Below, piece by piece: positions 1 through 10,600 of a stretch of DNA of 64,000 bases. A model generated the notes under the pieces. That model did no database searches, was not told the origin of the DNA, and saw nothing but the letters and a program-made list of their open reading frames with translations. Source of the DNA: Anisus vortex (taxonomy: Eukaryota; Mollusca; Gastropoda; Planorbidae); the NCBI GenBank assembly GCA_949126835.1, contig OX421498.1, positions 34,665,299 to 34,729,298 on the forward strand, read 5' to 3'. The stretch's first letter is position 1, and every line of letters begins with the position of its first letter. The position numbers and the translations under genes are program-made.

Positions 1-951
1 TTTACTTCTCTTAACAGTTATTTTTTTCCTGGGTGTAAAGATTTGCTACTTTCAAGATACACCAATTAACTATGTATTATGTTCATATGTCGATAAGTAA
101 CATTGCAAATCCTTCATTGTTTTGTTCACCTTCATAATTATAAAATCCAAACGCGAGCATCTTTAGGGTCGTGCATTATTTATGTCAACAAAAGTTTGAC
201 AATCGTTGACATGGGGGGGGGGGGGGGGGGTCAAGACAAGTTTAAGTCAGAAATGTAACTTTTTTATAATTTAATAATTCATAAAAAAATGTAAATTAGT
301 CGTGCGTTTGAACGACACACATTCGTTCGCCGGTCTTCAGCCTCATATAAAATCATAGATTTGACTGGATCACTAGCTTCGTGGCCCACAAGCCTACCTT
401 CTCTATTACGATCTGAACAAAATAAAAGCCTAGTCTTATTTGCAACAAAACATCCTACAACTTGATCAATCTTAACCAAAACATGACATACCAATTTGTT
501 ATGCTGTAATTTCTGCTTAACTTGTTAAAACAATTTTTTTTTATTGAAACATGGGTTAGGGTTATATAGTTGTTTTATCTTTAGCTTATCTTAAATGTTA
601 CAAGCGCTCATTCACTACAGATTGTTGTGTTCTAACCTTATCTATGGTTGTGTCTGGTCTTGCTTATTCTCTGTTTTGTGTGGATGATGTTGCTGTTGTT
701 TAATCATTGTTCTAAATGCTGAACGCTGAGACCGCATTTGCATTTATGACGAAAGTATTATAATAAAAAGAAGAACCGAAACAAGCTGACTGTATTTCGG
801 AATTCGACAAGGCAGACGAATAGGAGAGTCGACGAAAGGTGTGGGGGGGGGGGGGGGGGAATCGACAGCCTGTCTTGGTCCACTGCCAAATCTGCGTCAA
901 TATTTTACATCGATAAGTCTGTCTATAAAGGAATAAGTCAGACGGTGCTAT
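1..951. other. AT-rich flank with two poly-G tracts, no gene seen
   Basis: No coding exon is supported here. There is an 18-base G run at 213-230 and a 17-base G run at 843-859. A 71-codon minus-strand reading frame at 279-494 has no recognisable motif or convincing splice sites, so I do not call it. Confidence 0.6.
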
Positions 952-1666
952 TCAATGACCGCGAACGCCATCAGTACATTAGACAGTTCTGTTTCCTGAC
1001 CACAAACACCATTCGTACATCAGACAGTTCTGTTCACTGACCACAAACACCATTCGTACATCAGAAAGTTCTGTTCACTGACCACAAACACCATTCGTAC
1101 ATCAGAAAGTTCTGTTCACTGACCACAAACAACATTCGTACATTAGAAAGTTCTGTTCACTGACCACAAACACCATTCGTTCATCAGAAAGTTCTGTTCA
1201 CTGACCAGAAACACCATTCGTACATCAGACAGTTCTGTTCACTGACCACAAACACCATTCGTACATCAGACAGTTCTGTTCACTGACCACAAACACCATT
1301 CGTACATCAGACAGTTCTAATCACTGACCACAAACACCATTCGTACATCAGAAAGTTCTATTCACTGACCACAAACACCATTCGTTCATCAGAAAGTTCT
1401 GTTCACTGACCACAAACACCATTCGTACATCAGACAGTTCTGTTCACTGACCTATTCGTACATCAGACAGTTCTGTTCACTGACCTATTCGTACATCAGA
1501 CAGTTCTGTTCACTGACCACAAACACCATTCGTAGATCATACAGCTTTGTTCACTGACCTATTCGTACATCAGACAGTTCTGTTCACTGACCTATTCGTA
1601 CATCAGACAGTTCTGTTCACTGACCACAAACACCATTCGTAGATCATACAGCTTTGTTCACTGACC
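952..1666. repeat. 41-bp minisatellite with a 33-bp short variant
   Basis: Tandem units carry the core ATTCGTACATCAGACAG followed by TTCTGTTCACTGACCA. The usual spacing is 41 bp (for example unit cores at 1051 and 1092). Between about 1440 and 1620 several units lack eight bases of the CACAAACAC segment and are 33 bp long, and short and long units alternate there. Point variants (CAGA[C/A]AG, GTAC/GTTC/GTAG) recur in non-adjacent copies, which fits unequal exchange. There are about 17-18 copies and no coding signal. Confidence 0.9.
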
Positions 1667-3090
1667 ATCGTAGTATCACCCTGTTCATTGTAACCACCAA
1701 AGGACTTAAATGGAGCAGAGGATGGATGAAAGGAATAAACAAAATAAGTGGCTAAGCCAAACTATCAGAAAAAAATCCGTTAGTAGTCATTGTCGCACCT
1801 CTTCCTTTTCAGTCTGGAAAAATATTCCTTAAAACTAAAATGTTAGTAACATTTTCTACCAGATGATTTAATCTTACTCCCCACACACACACTACACACA
1901 CAAACAATCACGACCTTAAAAATAGGAATATTTCCATTGTATAAATGTTGCGTTACTTATTAAAAAAAAAGTTCAAAAGACGTTTCCTGTTCACCCAAAA
2001 AGGACACAGTCATAGATAGGTTCAGTGTGATACTCTTCTGGATGAGAGGTCAAGCACTTATTAGCCCAGACTGATGAATGAGGTCAGTCAGGCATTATCT
2101 TATTAGAAGTCAGGCTTTCGTGTATCAGGGTCGGGGCAGAAACCTGTTGAGTGGAGTTACTTTGACACGAACAGATATCTATGATGTCTGTTTATAGTAT
2201 CGATAACCATTTCTGGTGAATATTGACAAGTGTCACAACCTAACTTGCGCCAGGCCGGACACAGGACGTAATGAACTTAAGAGTTCGCCAAAAACACATG
2301 TAGGTCTACACATTGTGGTAAATTAGCTACTAGTTGGTTAAAACTTTATCGTTTTTATTTACAGGTAATTTAATATTTAAAAAAAAGAATGGTATTATTA
2401 AAATATCCTATAATCACAACTACAATTTCTGTACAAAACTAAAATAAATTCTCATCTATCTCTTCCGTACAGCTTCAGTCTTCTGAACACACTTTGATAG
2501 CGTTAACACGCTACATCGTCCAAGTCAGCAATACAACTTCCAGCTAGCTGGGTAGCTAACTCATTCGGCTTTAAAACACCTGTTTATCGTCACCACACTC
2601 TGTCACAACAACCAACTTATCGAAATAATGAATAAACCTAGTACATTTTTAGAAAAGAGTGATACATCTCAGACGAGCCACAAAACAATACCTATTGAAA
2701 TATTAAGTCATCTTGTCATACAAAATTCACAGCTCCAATGCTATAAGTCAAATATTAAAGTGGCAAATGTTATAGAATTATTACACATAACACTCACTAA
2801 ATAAACAAATGAAAATGCTTAAAATAAAAAACTATCAAATACAACTGTAGACTTGGTCAACCATAGTAAACTAATAAACCTTACCCCATTTGCAATCCAG
2901 GTTCTCTACTTAACTACTTCTAGTTCTTAACGATGAATGTATCCATCAAGAGTGTCATACCAGACTGGCAACTAAAAAGGGAAGCAGTCCCATTTGAAAA
3001 TTACACAAAAAGATAATAGTGAACACAATTCACTATTTGACAACAAGGGTTGAACCTATAGTTGAATCACTAAACCTAGAAACAATAGAG
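1667..3090. other. AT-rich intergenic DNA, nothing recognised
   Basis: No open frame of note, tandem repeat or transposon end was found. There is a short interrupted CA-rich stretch near 1883-1905. This may be plain intergenic sequence. Confidence 0.5.
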
Positions 3091-3333
3091 CAGGGGTCGG
3101 CAACCTTTTTCTAATAGTGTGCCAAACTCTGATGTCTAAATCAATCAGCGTGCCAACAGCTTGAAAATCAACCTGATCTACTATATTTTGTATTCGTTTT
3201 TATAAGACAATTTATTAAGCGCCGTAGCAAGAACATTGTCAAAAGAAAAAAAAATTATAGAGAAAATCGTTAAGAGTTTTATATTTAATAATAATAAAAA
3301 ATCTAACATGGTTGTGATTATCATCTTTCTTTG
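3091..3333. mobile_element. hAT-like transposon end, cut by the LTR element
   Basis: The sequence at 3091 begins CAGGGGTCGGCAACC and soon contains GTGTGCCA, which resembles the terminal inverted repeat of hAT (Charlie-type) elements. No matching inverted end ending in CCCCTG is found before the LTR retrotransposon starts at 3334, or just after it at 7364. The copy is therefore partial, and may have been split by that insertion. The call rests on the terminus alone. Confidence 0.4.
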
Positions 3334-4461
3334 TGTAGGTCGGTGACTTAAATTAAAAGTGTGATTAATTGCTTTGTGCTGTACGACAAGTCCGTTTGAA
3401 TGTGTTTAAGTTTCTGTGCTCTGTGGGTGCTATGATTTGTGAGAATGTAAGTAATGTATTTTTAATGTAAATATATTTTATTATTTGTAGTATAGATATA
3501 GACTTGGGGGACTGTTTGGTATAAAGATGATGTATGTAAATATTGTTTTGTATTTTGTGAAAGCCCTGAAACGAGGTTAAGCGGCTAGGCCTTGCGTCAT
3601 TTTTCGGAATTCTTTTTCTGATCATTTTAAATTGCGTTTTTGTTAGTGTAGTTTAATTAAAGTAATAGGTAGAATTTTTATTGTAGTTTAATTTAATATA
3701 GGGTTGTACATAAGGTAGACTTGTAGATATTTAGCAATTAAAGATTTAGAATAAGGATTAGCACTTTAGTCAACAGGAAATAGTCATTTTGAAATTAGTT
3801 AGAACGAGATTTAGACGCGTCTTCAGAGACGTTCGGTCAGCATCTATAAATAGAGCAATCAATCACTTCCGTCAGAAAAATAGCCATGTTGTGTGAGACC
3901 AGCGGTCAGTTTATGGCGTAGTTGTGTGTGGCTTGTTCGGATATGACGTCGTAATGTCGGCCTATGTTGGTTTTTAGTGGGGAGTTGAAGTTTGGTTTTT
4001 AGTGGGGAGCTGAAGTTAGTCTTTTTAGTGGGGAGTTAAAGTTTGTTTTTAGTGGGGAGTTGAAGTTAGTTTTTAGTGGGGAGTTGAAGTTGGTTATTTT
4101 GTTTGGGTTCACAGTATGTTTAGAGTTTAGATAGTATAGGTTTATTGTTGGGGTTTAATTTGTTTTTTTATGATTTTTATGTTCCCTTTAATGGGACAAG
4201 TGAATTTCCATGAATAAACAGTAATTTGTAATTTGAATATGATTTTAGTGTTTTATGTTTAGTGTTCAGTGTTGTTGGTCTGTTTAGATTGTAATAATCC
4301 TTCTGTTCCAACGGAAGTGTCACGGAAACCCAAGGTCCCCTCGTGCCCTAGTTTAGATGTATTTAGTAGATGATTGCTGTCCTTTACCCACAACCCTCTT
4401 TAATTAGTAGTAACCATGAATAATAAATTAAATCCCCCCCCTCTTCCCCCACCCTGTTACA
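3334..4461 (+). repeat. 5' LTR
   Basis: It starts TGTAGGTCGGTGAC and ends CCACCCTGTTACA or close to it, and is almost identical to 6229-7359. It contains a TATA box (3845-3852), five tandem copies of a motif near 25 bp built on TTTTTAGTGGGGAGTTGAAG (about 3970-4095) and an AATAAA signal (4213-4218). The order TATA, then AATAAA, fits U3-R-U5. An 86-codon minus-strand frame inside it recurs in the other LTR and is not a gene. Confidence 0.9.
3845..3852 (+). promoter_or_regulatory. TATA box of 5' LTR
   Basis: TATAAATA lies about 510 bp into the LTR, where a U3 promoter is expected. The same octamer is at 6740-6747 in the other LTR. Confidence 0.6.
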
Positions 4462-4463
4462 AA

Positions 4464-4480
4464 TGGTGTCTAGAAGTGGG
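4464..4480 (+). other. Primer binding site, tRNA-Leu type
   Basis: TGGTGTCTAGAAGTGGG starts two bases after the LTR end. Apart from one extra T after TGGTGTC it matches the complement of the 3' end of animal tRNA-Leu(CAA), which ends in ...CCCACTTCTGACACCA. Position and sequence both support a minus-strand primer site; the inserted T may weaken priming. Confidence 0.7.
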
Positions 4481-4582
4481 AATCCGTGCTTAAACAGACC
4501 AATGATTACTGTTTTTAGCTTAGGAAGGTTAGGGTTAATGGGTTGGAGGTTAGGGTATAGGTAGAAAAAAACCAACATAGGC

Positions 4583-6139
4583 ATGACTGGTGAAGAACAA
4601 GCCACACAGACAGTGTATGTCTTCCTGCACCGTGAGGAGCCGATCAAGCTATTCCACGGCAGTAACCACCCAGGCGACGTGGAGAGCTTCATCGAGGACA
4701 TTAGAGGTGCCTGGAGGGCGAGACGAGTCACTGAGAACGAAGAGAAGAGAGACGTGCTATGGGCTCACCTCGGCGAGTCAGTGAGGGCAGAGTGTAGGTG
4801 CCACCCACCGGAGGTGAGGTCCAACCCTGAAGAACTGATCAGGGTGTTACAGTCCGTCTACGGGGAGAAACGTAGTATCTCCAAATTAATGGGCCTGTTT
4901 CTCACAGTCCATCAACATGTCTCAGAGACTGTGAGAGCTTACTCTCACCGCTTGCAGGCTGCATTTGATGCCCTGTTAGCGCGACAAACCTGTCTCTCAG
5001 TGGCCCTCACAGATGCCGTAATCTTGAGGGACCACTTTGCAGAAAACTTGCTGGACCCCCTCTTGAGGAAGTACCTGCGAGAGGAGACCCATAAATACCC
5101 TAGGACCTCCTTCCTAGACCTGCGGGATATGGCTATCCGCTGGTCCGAGGACGAATGTTACGACCACTTGAGGCACTCTGTAGCTACGACTGTTGAGCCA
5201 CAACAGCCGGGCCCAGAGTTAGAAAAATTGGTGTTGGCACTGGCCAAACAGGTGGGTGAGTTATCAACAACAATAGAGTATCTGCAGCGTTCACAACAAA
5301 GCCCTGATGCTCATCCATACCCACAGCGTTCAGGTGAACCAGACCACTACGGTTATCATGCTGGATACTGTGATAACTGTGGCAGCCCCGACCACCTTGC
5401 TGGAGAGTGCCTGAAAGGGAGGCAGTCAATTGGCGGAGCGAATGGCACGATTCATCACAAAGATGAGGATTCTACTCTGTCGAGCCAGATAATAGGCACC
5501 CGCCCTGCCGCAAATGTCAGCCTCAATGGGCTATGTTGTGAGGCCACGATTGACACAGGCTCCCTGGTCAGCACAGTGACGGAGAGCCTATTCACCAACC
5601 AAACTGCCAGTGTTCTACCAGAAGTTGGGGATACCCAAACTGTTAGACCCCAGTCAGTCATGTTTAAAGTAGTTGTGCCAACAGGACCGGTAGTAAATAA
5701 AGGAATGGTTCAGGCGGCGCCGTTATATGGCTTGAAAGTGGTTAAAGAAACGGTTTCGGTGGACCCTATGATAGTTAATGTGAAATCGGTGTGCCAAAAA
5801 AGACGTCAAGCTGTACCAGGAGAGGACTCTGCTCTTTTTTCATTACACTTCTGTTTACTTTTTATTTGTAACCATTTTCTTTCCTTTTTTTATGTTTTTA
5901 TGAAAATGATATATTTACTTTTTGTATGCCTTTATTACCCATTTCATGACATGTTAACCCTTTTGTGTAGTGTGCGTAGATTTTTCCTTTTTGATGTACT
6001 TGGACACTACGTATATCTCATTGTGACTTTGATGTCAGATGTTTTAAGAATAGGTACAGCATTTTTTGTCCCAGTGAGACTTTCACATTTTCCACCTATC
6101 TTTAGGCTGCATGCTTTTTATGTATGTCCCAATGGGTAA
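4583..6139 (+). CDS. Gag-protease-like ORF of the deleted LTR retrotransposon
   Basis: This 518-codon frame opens about 120 bp after the left LTR. Residues of about 1-210 are charged and helix-rich with retrotransposon capsid-like character, and residues about 205-260 are Pro/Gln-rich. A CCHC zinc knuckle follows (C263, C266, H271, C276), which packages nucleic acid in Gag proteins. A retropepsin-like site D324-T-G-S lies in a local context typical of Ty3-type proteases. After about residue 410 the DNA becomes T-rich and the translation turns into hydrophobic low-complexity sequence up to the stop at 6137-6139. I read this tail as non-coding 3' sequence joined in frame by the deletion that removed RT, RNase H and integrase. 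The protease is therefore probably incomplete. The frame is otherwise intact, and such a Gag could in principle be supplied to relatives. Confidence 0.75.
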   Translation: MTGEEQATQTVYVFLHREEPIKLFHGSNHPGDVESFIEDIRGAWRARRVTENEEKRDVLWAHLGESVRAECRCHPPEVRSNPEELIRVLQSVYGEKRSISKLMGLFLTVHQHVSETVRAYSHRLQAAFDALLARQTCLSVALTDAVILRDHFAENLLDPLLRKYLREETHKYPRTSFLDLRDMAIRWSEDECYDHLRHSVATTVEPQQPGPELEKLVLALAKQVGELSTTIEYLQRSQQSPDAHPYPQRSGEPDHYGYHAGYCDNCGSPDHLAGECLKGRQSIGGANGTIHHKDEDSTLSSQIIGTRPAANVSLNGLCCEATIDTGSLVSTVTESLFTNQTASVLPEVGDTQTVRPQSVMFKVVVPTGPVVNKGMVQAAPLYGLKVVKETVSVDPMIVNVKSVCQKRRQAVPGEDSALFSLHFCLLFICNHFLSFFYVFMKMIYLLFVCLYYPFHDMLTLLCSVRRFFLFDVLGHYVYLIVTLMSDVLRIGTAFFVPVRLSHFPPIFRLHAFYVCPNG

Positions 6140-6206
6140 ATTTTTGTATTGATCTAGGGCCAGAGGGGTATTTTTTTTGTATGATAGTTTGTTTTTGCAG
6201 GGTCGC

Positions 6207-6228
6207 AAAAAGAAAGTTAGGAGATGAA
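6207..6228 (+). other. Purine-rich tract before the 3' LTR
   Basis: A mostly purine stretch ending AGGAGATGAA directly abuts the TG of the right LTR, the position of a polypurine tract that primes plus-strand synthesis. Two T bases interrupt it, so the exact functional tract is uncertain. Confidence 0.5.
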
Positions 6229-7359
6229 TGTAGGTCGGTGACTTAAATTAAAAGTGTGATTAATTGCTTTGTGCTGTACGACAAGTCCGTTTGAATGTGT
6301 TTAAGTTTCTGTGCTCTGTGGGTGCTATGATTTGTGAGAATGTAAGTAATGTATTTTTAATGTAAATATATTTTATTATTTGTAGTATAGATATAGACTT
6401 GGGGGACTGTTTGGTATAAAGATGATGTATGTAAATATTGTTTTGTATTTTGTGAAAGCCCTGAAACGAGGTTAAGCGGCTAGGCCTTGCGTCATTTTTC
6501 GGAATTCTTTTTCTGATCATTTTAAATTGCGTTTTTGTTAGTGTAGTTTAATTAAAGTAATAGGTAGAATTTTTATTGTAGTTTAATTTAATATAGGGTT
6601 GTACATAAGGTAGACTTGTAGATATTTAGCAATTAAAGATTTAGAATAAGGATTAGCACTTTAGTCAATAGGAAATAGTCATTTTGAAATTAGTTAGAAC
6701 GAGATTTAGACGCGTCTTCAGAGACGTTCGGTCAGCATCTATAAATAGAGCAATCAATCACTTCCGTCAGAAAAATAGCCATGTTGTGTGAGACCAGCGG
6801 TCAGTTTATGGCGTAGTTGTGTGTGGCTTGTTCGGATATGACGTCGTAATGTCGGCCTATGTTGGTTTTTAGTGGGGAGTTGAAGTTTGGTTTTTAGTGG
6901 GGAGCTGAAGTTAGTCTTTTTAGTGGGGAGTTAAAGTTTGTTTTTAGTGGGGAGTTGAAGTTAGTTTTTAGTGGGGAGTTGAAGTTGGTTATTTTGTTTG
7001 GGTTCACAGTATGTTTAGAGTTTAGATAGTATAGGTTTATTGTTGGGGTTTAATTTGTTTTTTTATGATTTTTATGTTCCCTTTAATGGGACAAGTGAAT
7101 TTCCATGAATAAACAGTAATTTGTAATTTGAATATGATTTTAGTGTTTTATGTTTAGTGTTCAGTGTTGTTGGTCTGTTTAGATTGTAATAATCCTTCTG
7201 TTCCAACGGAAGTGTCACGGAAACCCAAGGTCCCCTCGTGCCCTAGTTTAGATGTATTTAGTAGATGATTGCTGTCCTTTACCCACAACCCTCTTTAATT
7301 TAGTAGTAACCACCAAATATGAAAATTAATTACCCCCCTCTTCCCCCCACCCTGTTACA
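6229..7359 (+). repeat. 3' LTR
   Basis: It is a near-perfect copy of 3334-4461. I saw one C/T difference (CAACAGG versus CAATAGG, about 6668) and a clustered patch of differences near the 3' end, just before the C-rich run. The TATA box is at 6740-6747, the AATAAA at 7108-7113 and the TTTTTAGTGGGGAG tandem motif at about 6865-6990. It ends CCACCCTGTTACA and is followed by the TTTG target copy. Confidence 0.9.
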
Positions 7360-7363
7360 TTTG

Positions 7364-7650
7364 TTTCCTTTTTGCATTTACAGCAAATACATAATTTCAT
7401 TACTGAACTTTCACATTATTGGTTCATGTCTAAAAGATTGATTTATTTGTAAGGTTTTAATTCTAGCACCTGCTAAAAGTCGTCGTTGTTTTGTTTTTTT
7501 ATTTAGGAGGCGCTTGGCTCTCTTTCGAACTCCTTGCCCCTCCTGTGGGCCTTTCGCCGTTTAAATGTCGCATGGTATCGGCAAACTTCACAAATAAGCT
7601 TACCCGTACTGACTTTCCGCCCCCGAAAGTCGGGTCATCAGTCGTGGATC
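7364..7650 (+). other. Unassigned left flank of the satellite
   Basis: AT-rich DNA gives way at about 7507 to GC-richer, CpG-containing DNA that runs directly into the first 45-bp unit at 7651. A pyrimidine stretch ending ATTTAG precedes the GC-rich part and could act as a splice acceptor, and one frame (7491-7694) stays open through it into the first unit. I do not recognise the peptide. It could be a relic exon, a fragment of an older element, or the ancestral site from which the satellite grew. Confidence 0.3.
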
Positions 7651-10600
7651 AGCAAGTTCCACCCTCTGCACAATCACTGTTACGTCAAGCATGAGAGCAA
7701 GTTCCACCCTCTGCACAATCACTGTTACGTCAAGCATGAGAGCAAGTTCCACCCTCTGCACAATCACTGTTACGTCAAGCATGAGAGCAAGTTCTACCCT
7801 CTGCACAATCACTGTTACGTCAAGCATGAGAGCAAGTTCCACCCTCTGCACAATCACTGTTACGTCAAGCATGAGAGCAAGTTCCACCCTCTGCACAATC
7901 ACTGTTACGTCAAGCATGAGAGCAAGTTCCACCCTCTGCACAATCACTGTTACGTCAAGCATGAGAGCAAGTTCCACCCTCTGCACAATCACTGTTACGT
8001 CAAGCATGAGAGCAAGTTCCACCCTCTGCACAATCACTGTTACGTCAAGCATGAGAGCAAGTTCCACCCTCTGCACAATCACTGTTACGTCAAGCATGAG
8101 AGCAAGTTCCACCCTCTGCACAATCACTGTTACGTAGAGCATGAGAGCAAGTTCCACCCTCTGCACAATCACTGTTACGTAGAGCATGAGAGCAAGTTCC
8201 ACCCTCTGCACAATCACTGTTACGTAGAGCATGAGAGCAAGTTCCACCCTCTGCACAATCACTGTTACGTAGAGCATGAGAGCAAGTTCCACCCTCTGCA
8301 CAATCACTGTTACGTCGAGCATGAGAGCAAGTTCCACCCTCTGCACAATCACTGTTACGTCAAGCATGAGAGCAAGTTCCACCCTCTGCACAATCACTGT
8401 TACGTCAAGCATGAGAGCAAGTTCCACCCTCTGCACAATCACTGTTACGTCAAGCATGAGAGCAAGTTCCACCCTCTGCACAATCACTGTTACGTCAAAC
8501 ATGAGAGCAAGTTCCACCCTCTGCACAATCACTGTTACGTAGAGCATGAGAGCAAGTTCCACCCTCTGCACAATCACTGTTACGTAGAGCATGAGAGCAA
8601 GTTCCACCCTCTGCACAATCACTGTTACGTAGAGCATGAGAGCAAGTTCCACCCTCTGCACAATCACTGTTACGTAGAGCATGAGAGCAAGTTCCACCCT
8701 CTGCACAATCACTGTTACGTAGAGCATGAGAGCAAGTTCCACCCTCTGCACAATCACTGTTACGTCGAGCATGAGAGCAAGTTCCACCCTCTGCACAATC
8801 ACTGTTACGTCAAGCATGAGAGCAAGTTCCACCCTCTGCACAATCACTGTTACGTCAAGCATGAGAGCAAGTTCCACCCTCTGCACAATCACTGTTACGT
8901 CAAGCATGAGAGCAAGTTCCACCCTCTGCACAATCACTGTTACGTCAAGCATGAGAGCAAGTTCCACCCTCTGCACAATCACTGTTACGTCAAGCATGAG
9001 AGCAAGTTCCACCCTCTGCACAATCACTGTTACGTCAAGCATGAGAGCAAGTTCCACCCTCTGCACAATCACTGTTACGTCAAGCATGAGAGCAAGTTCC
9101 ACCCTCTGCACAATCACTGTTACGTCAAGCATGAGAGCAAGTTCCACCCTCTGCACAATCACTGTTACGTCAAGCATGAGAGCAAGTTCCACCCTCTGCA
9201 CAATCACTGTTACGTCAAGCATGAGAGCAAGTTCCACCCTCTGCACAATCACTGTTACGTCAAGCATGAGAGCAAGTTCCACCCTCTGCACAATCACTGT
9301 TACGTCAAGCATGAGAGCAAGTTCCACCCTCTGCACAATCACTGTTACGTCAAGCATGAGAGCAAGTTCCACCCTCTGCACAATCACTGTTACGTCAAGC
9401 ATGAGAGCAAGTTCCACCCTCTGCACAATCACTGTTACGTCAAGCATGAGAGCAAGTTCCACCCTCTGCACAATCACTGTTACGTAGAGCATGAGAGCAA
9501 GTTCCACCCTCTGCACAATCACTGTTACGTAGAGCATGAGAGCAAGTTCCACCCTCTGCACAATCACTGTTACGTAGAGCATGAGAGCAAGTTCCACCCT
9601 CTGCACAATCACTGTTACGTAGAGCATGAGAGCAAGTTCCACCCTCTGCACAATCACTGTTACGTAGAGCAAGAGAGCAAGTTCCACCCTCTGCACAATC
9701 ACTGTTACGTCGAGCATGAGAGCAAGTTCCACCCTCTGCACAATCACTGTTACGTCAAGCATGAGAGCAAGTTCCACCCTCTGCACAATCACTGTTACGT
9801 CAAGCATGAGAGCAAGTTCCACCCTCTGCACAATCACTGTTACGTCAAGCATGAGAGCAAGTTCCACCCTCTGCACAATCACTGTTACGTCAAGCATGAG
9901 AGCAAGTTCCACCCTCTGCACAATCACTGTTACGTCAAGCATGAGAGCAAGTTCCACCCTCTGCACAATCACTGTTACGTCACGCATGAGAGCAAGTTCC
10001 ACCCTCTGCACAATCACTGTTACGTCAAGCATGAGAGCAAGTTCCACCCTCTGCACAATCACTGTTACGTAGAGCATGAGAGCAAGTTCCACCCTCTGCA
10101 CAATCACTGTTACGTAGAGCATGAGAGCAAGTTCCACCCTCTGCACAATCACTGTTACGTAGAGCATGAGAGCAAGTTCCACCCTCTGCAAAATCACTGT
10201 TACGTAGAGCATGAGAGCAAGTTCCACCCTCTGCACAATCACTGTTACGTCGAGCATGAGAGCAAGTTCCACCCTCTGCACAATCACTGTTACGTCGAGC
10301 ATGAGAGCAAGTTCCACCCTCTGCACAATCACTGTTACGTCAAGCATGAGAGCAAGTTCCACCCTCTGCACAAGCACTGTTACGTCAAGCATGAGAGCAA
10401 GTTCCACCCTCTGCACAATCACTGTTACGTCAAGCATGAGAGCAAGTTCCACCCTCTGCACAATCACTGTTACGTCAAGCATGAGAGCAAGTTCCACCCT
10501 CTGCACAATCACTGTTACGTCAAGCATGAGAGCAAGTTCCACCCTCTGCACAATCACTGTTACGTCAAGCATGAGAGCAAGTTCCACCCTCTGCACAATC

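Larger units (their letters stand above)
3334..7359 (+). mobile_element. LTR retrotransposon, internally deleted, with 4-bp TSD
   Basis: Two direct repeats of about 1.13 kb (3334-4461 and 6229-7359) begin TG and end CA. They flank an internal part of only about 1.77 kb. TTTG lies just before the left LTR (3330-3333) and again just after the right LTR (7360-7363), as expected for a target-site duplication. A tRNA-Leu-like primer binding site follows the left LTR and a purine-rich tract precedes the right one. The one internal frame encodes a Gag-like region, a zinc knuckle and a protease-like DTGS. No reverse transcriptase, RNase H or integrase is present. Element order suggests the Ty3/gypsy group, but without RT this cannot be placed firmly. 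It looks like a young, non-autonomous deletion derivative. Confidence 0.9.

Noticed and set aside
279..494. 71-residue minus-strand frame
   Set aside because: No family resemblance, no clear splice sites, AT-rich surroundings.
3365..3625. An 86-residue minus-strand gene, repeated at 6260-6520
   Set aside because: It lies in the LTR and is duplicated only because the LTR is. There is no domain.
4384..4731. 115-residue minus-strand frame
   Set aside because: Antisense to the Gag-like ORF and the LTR end, with no recognisable content.
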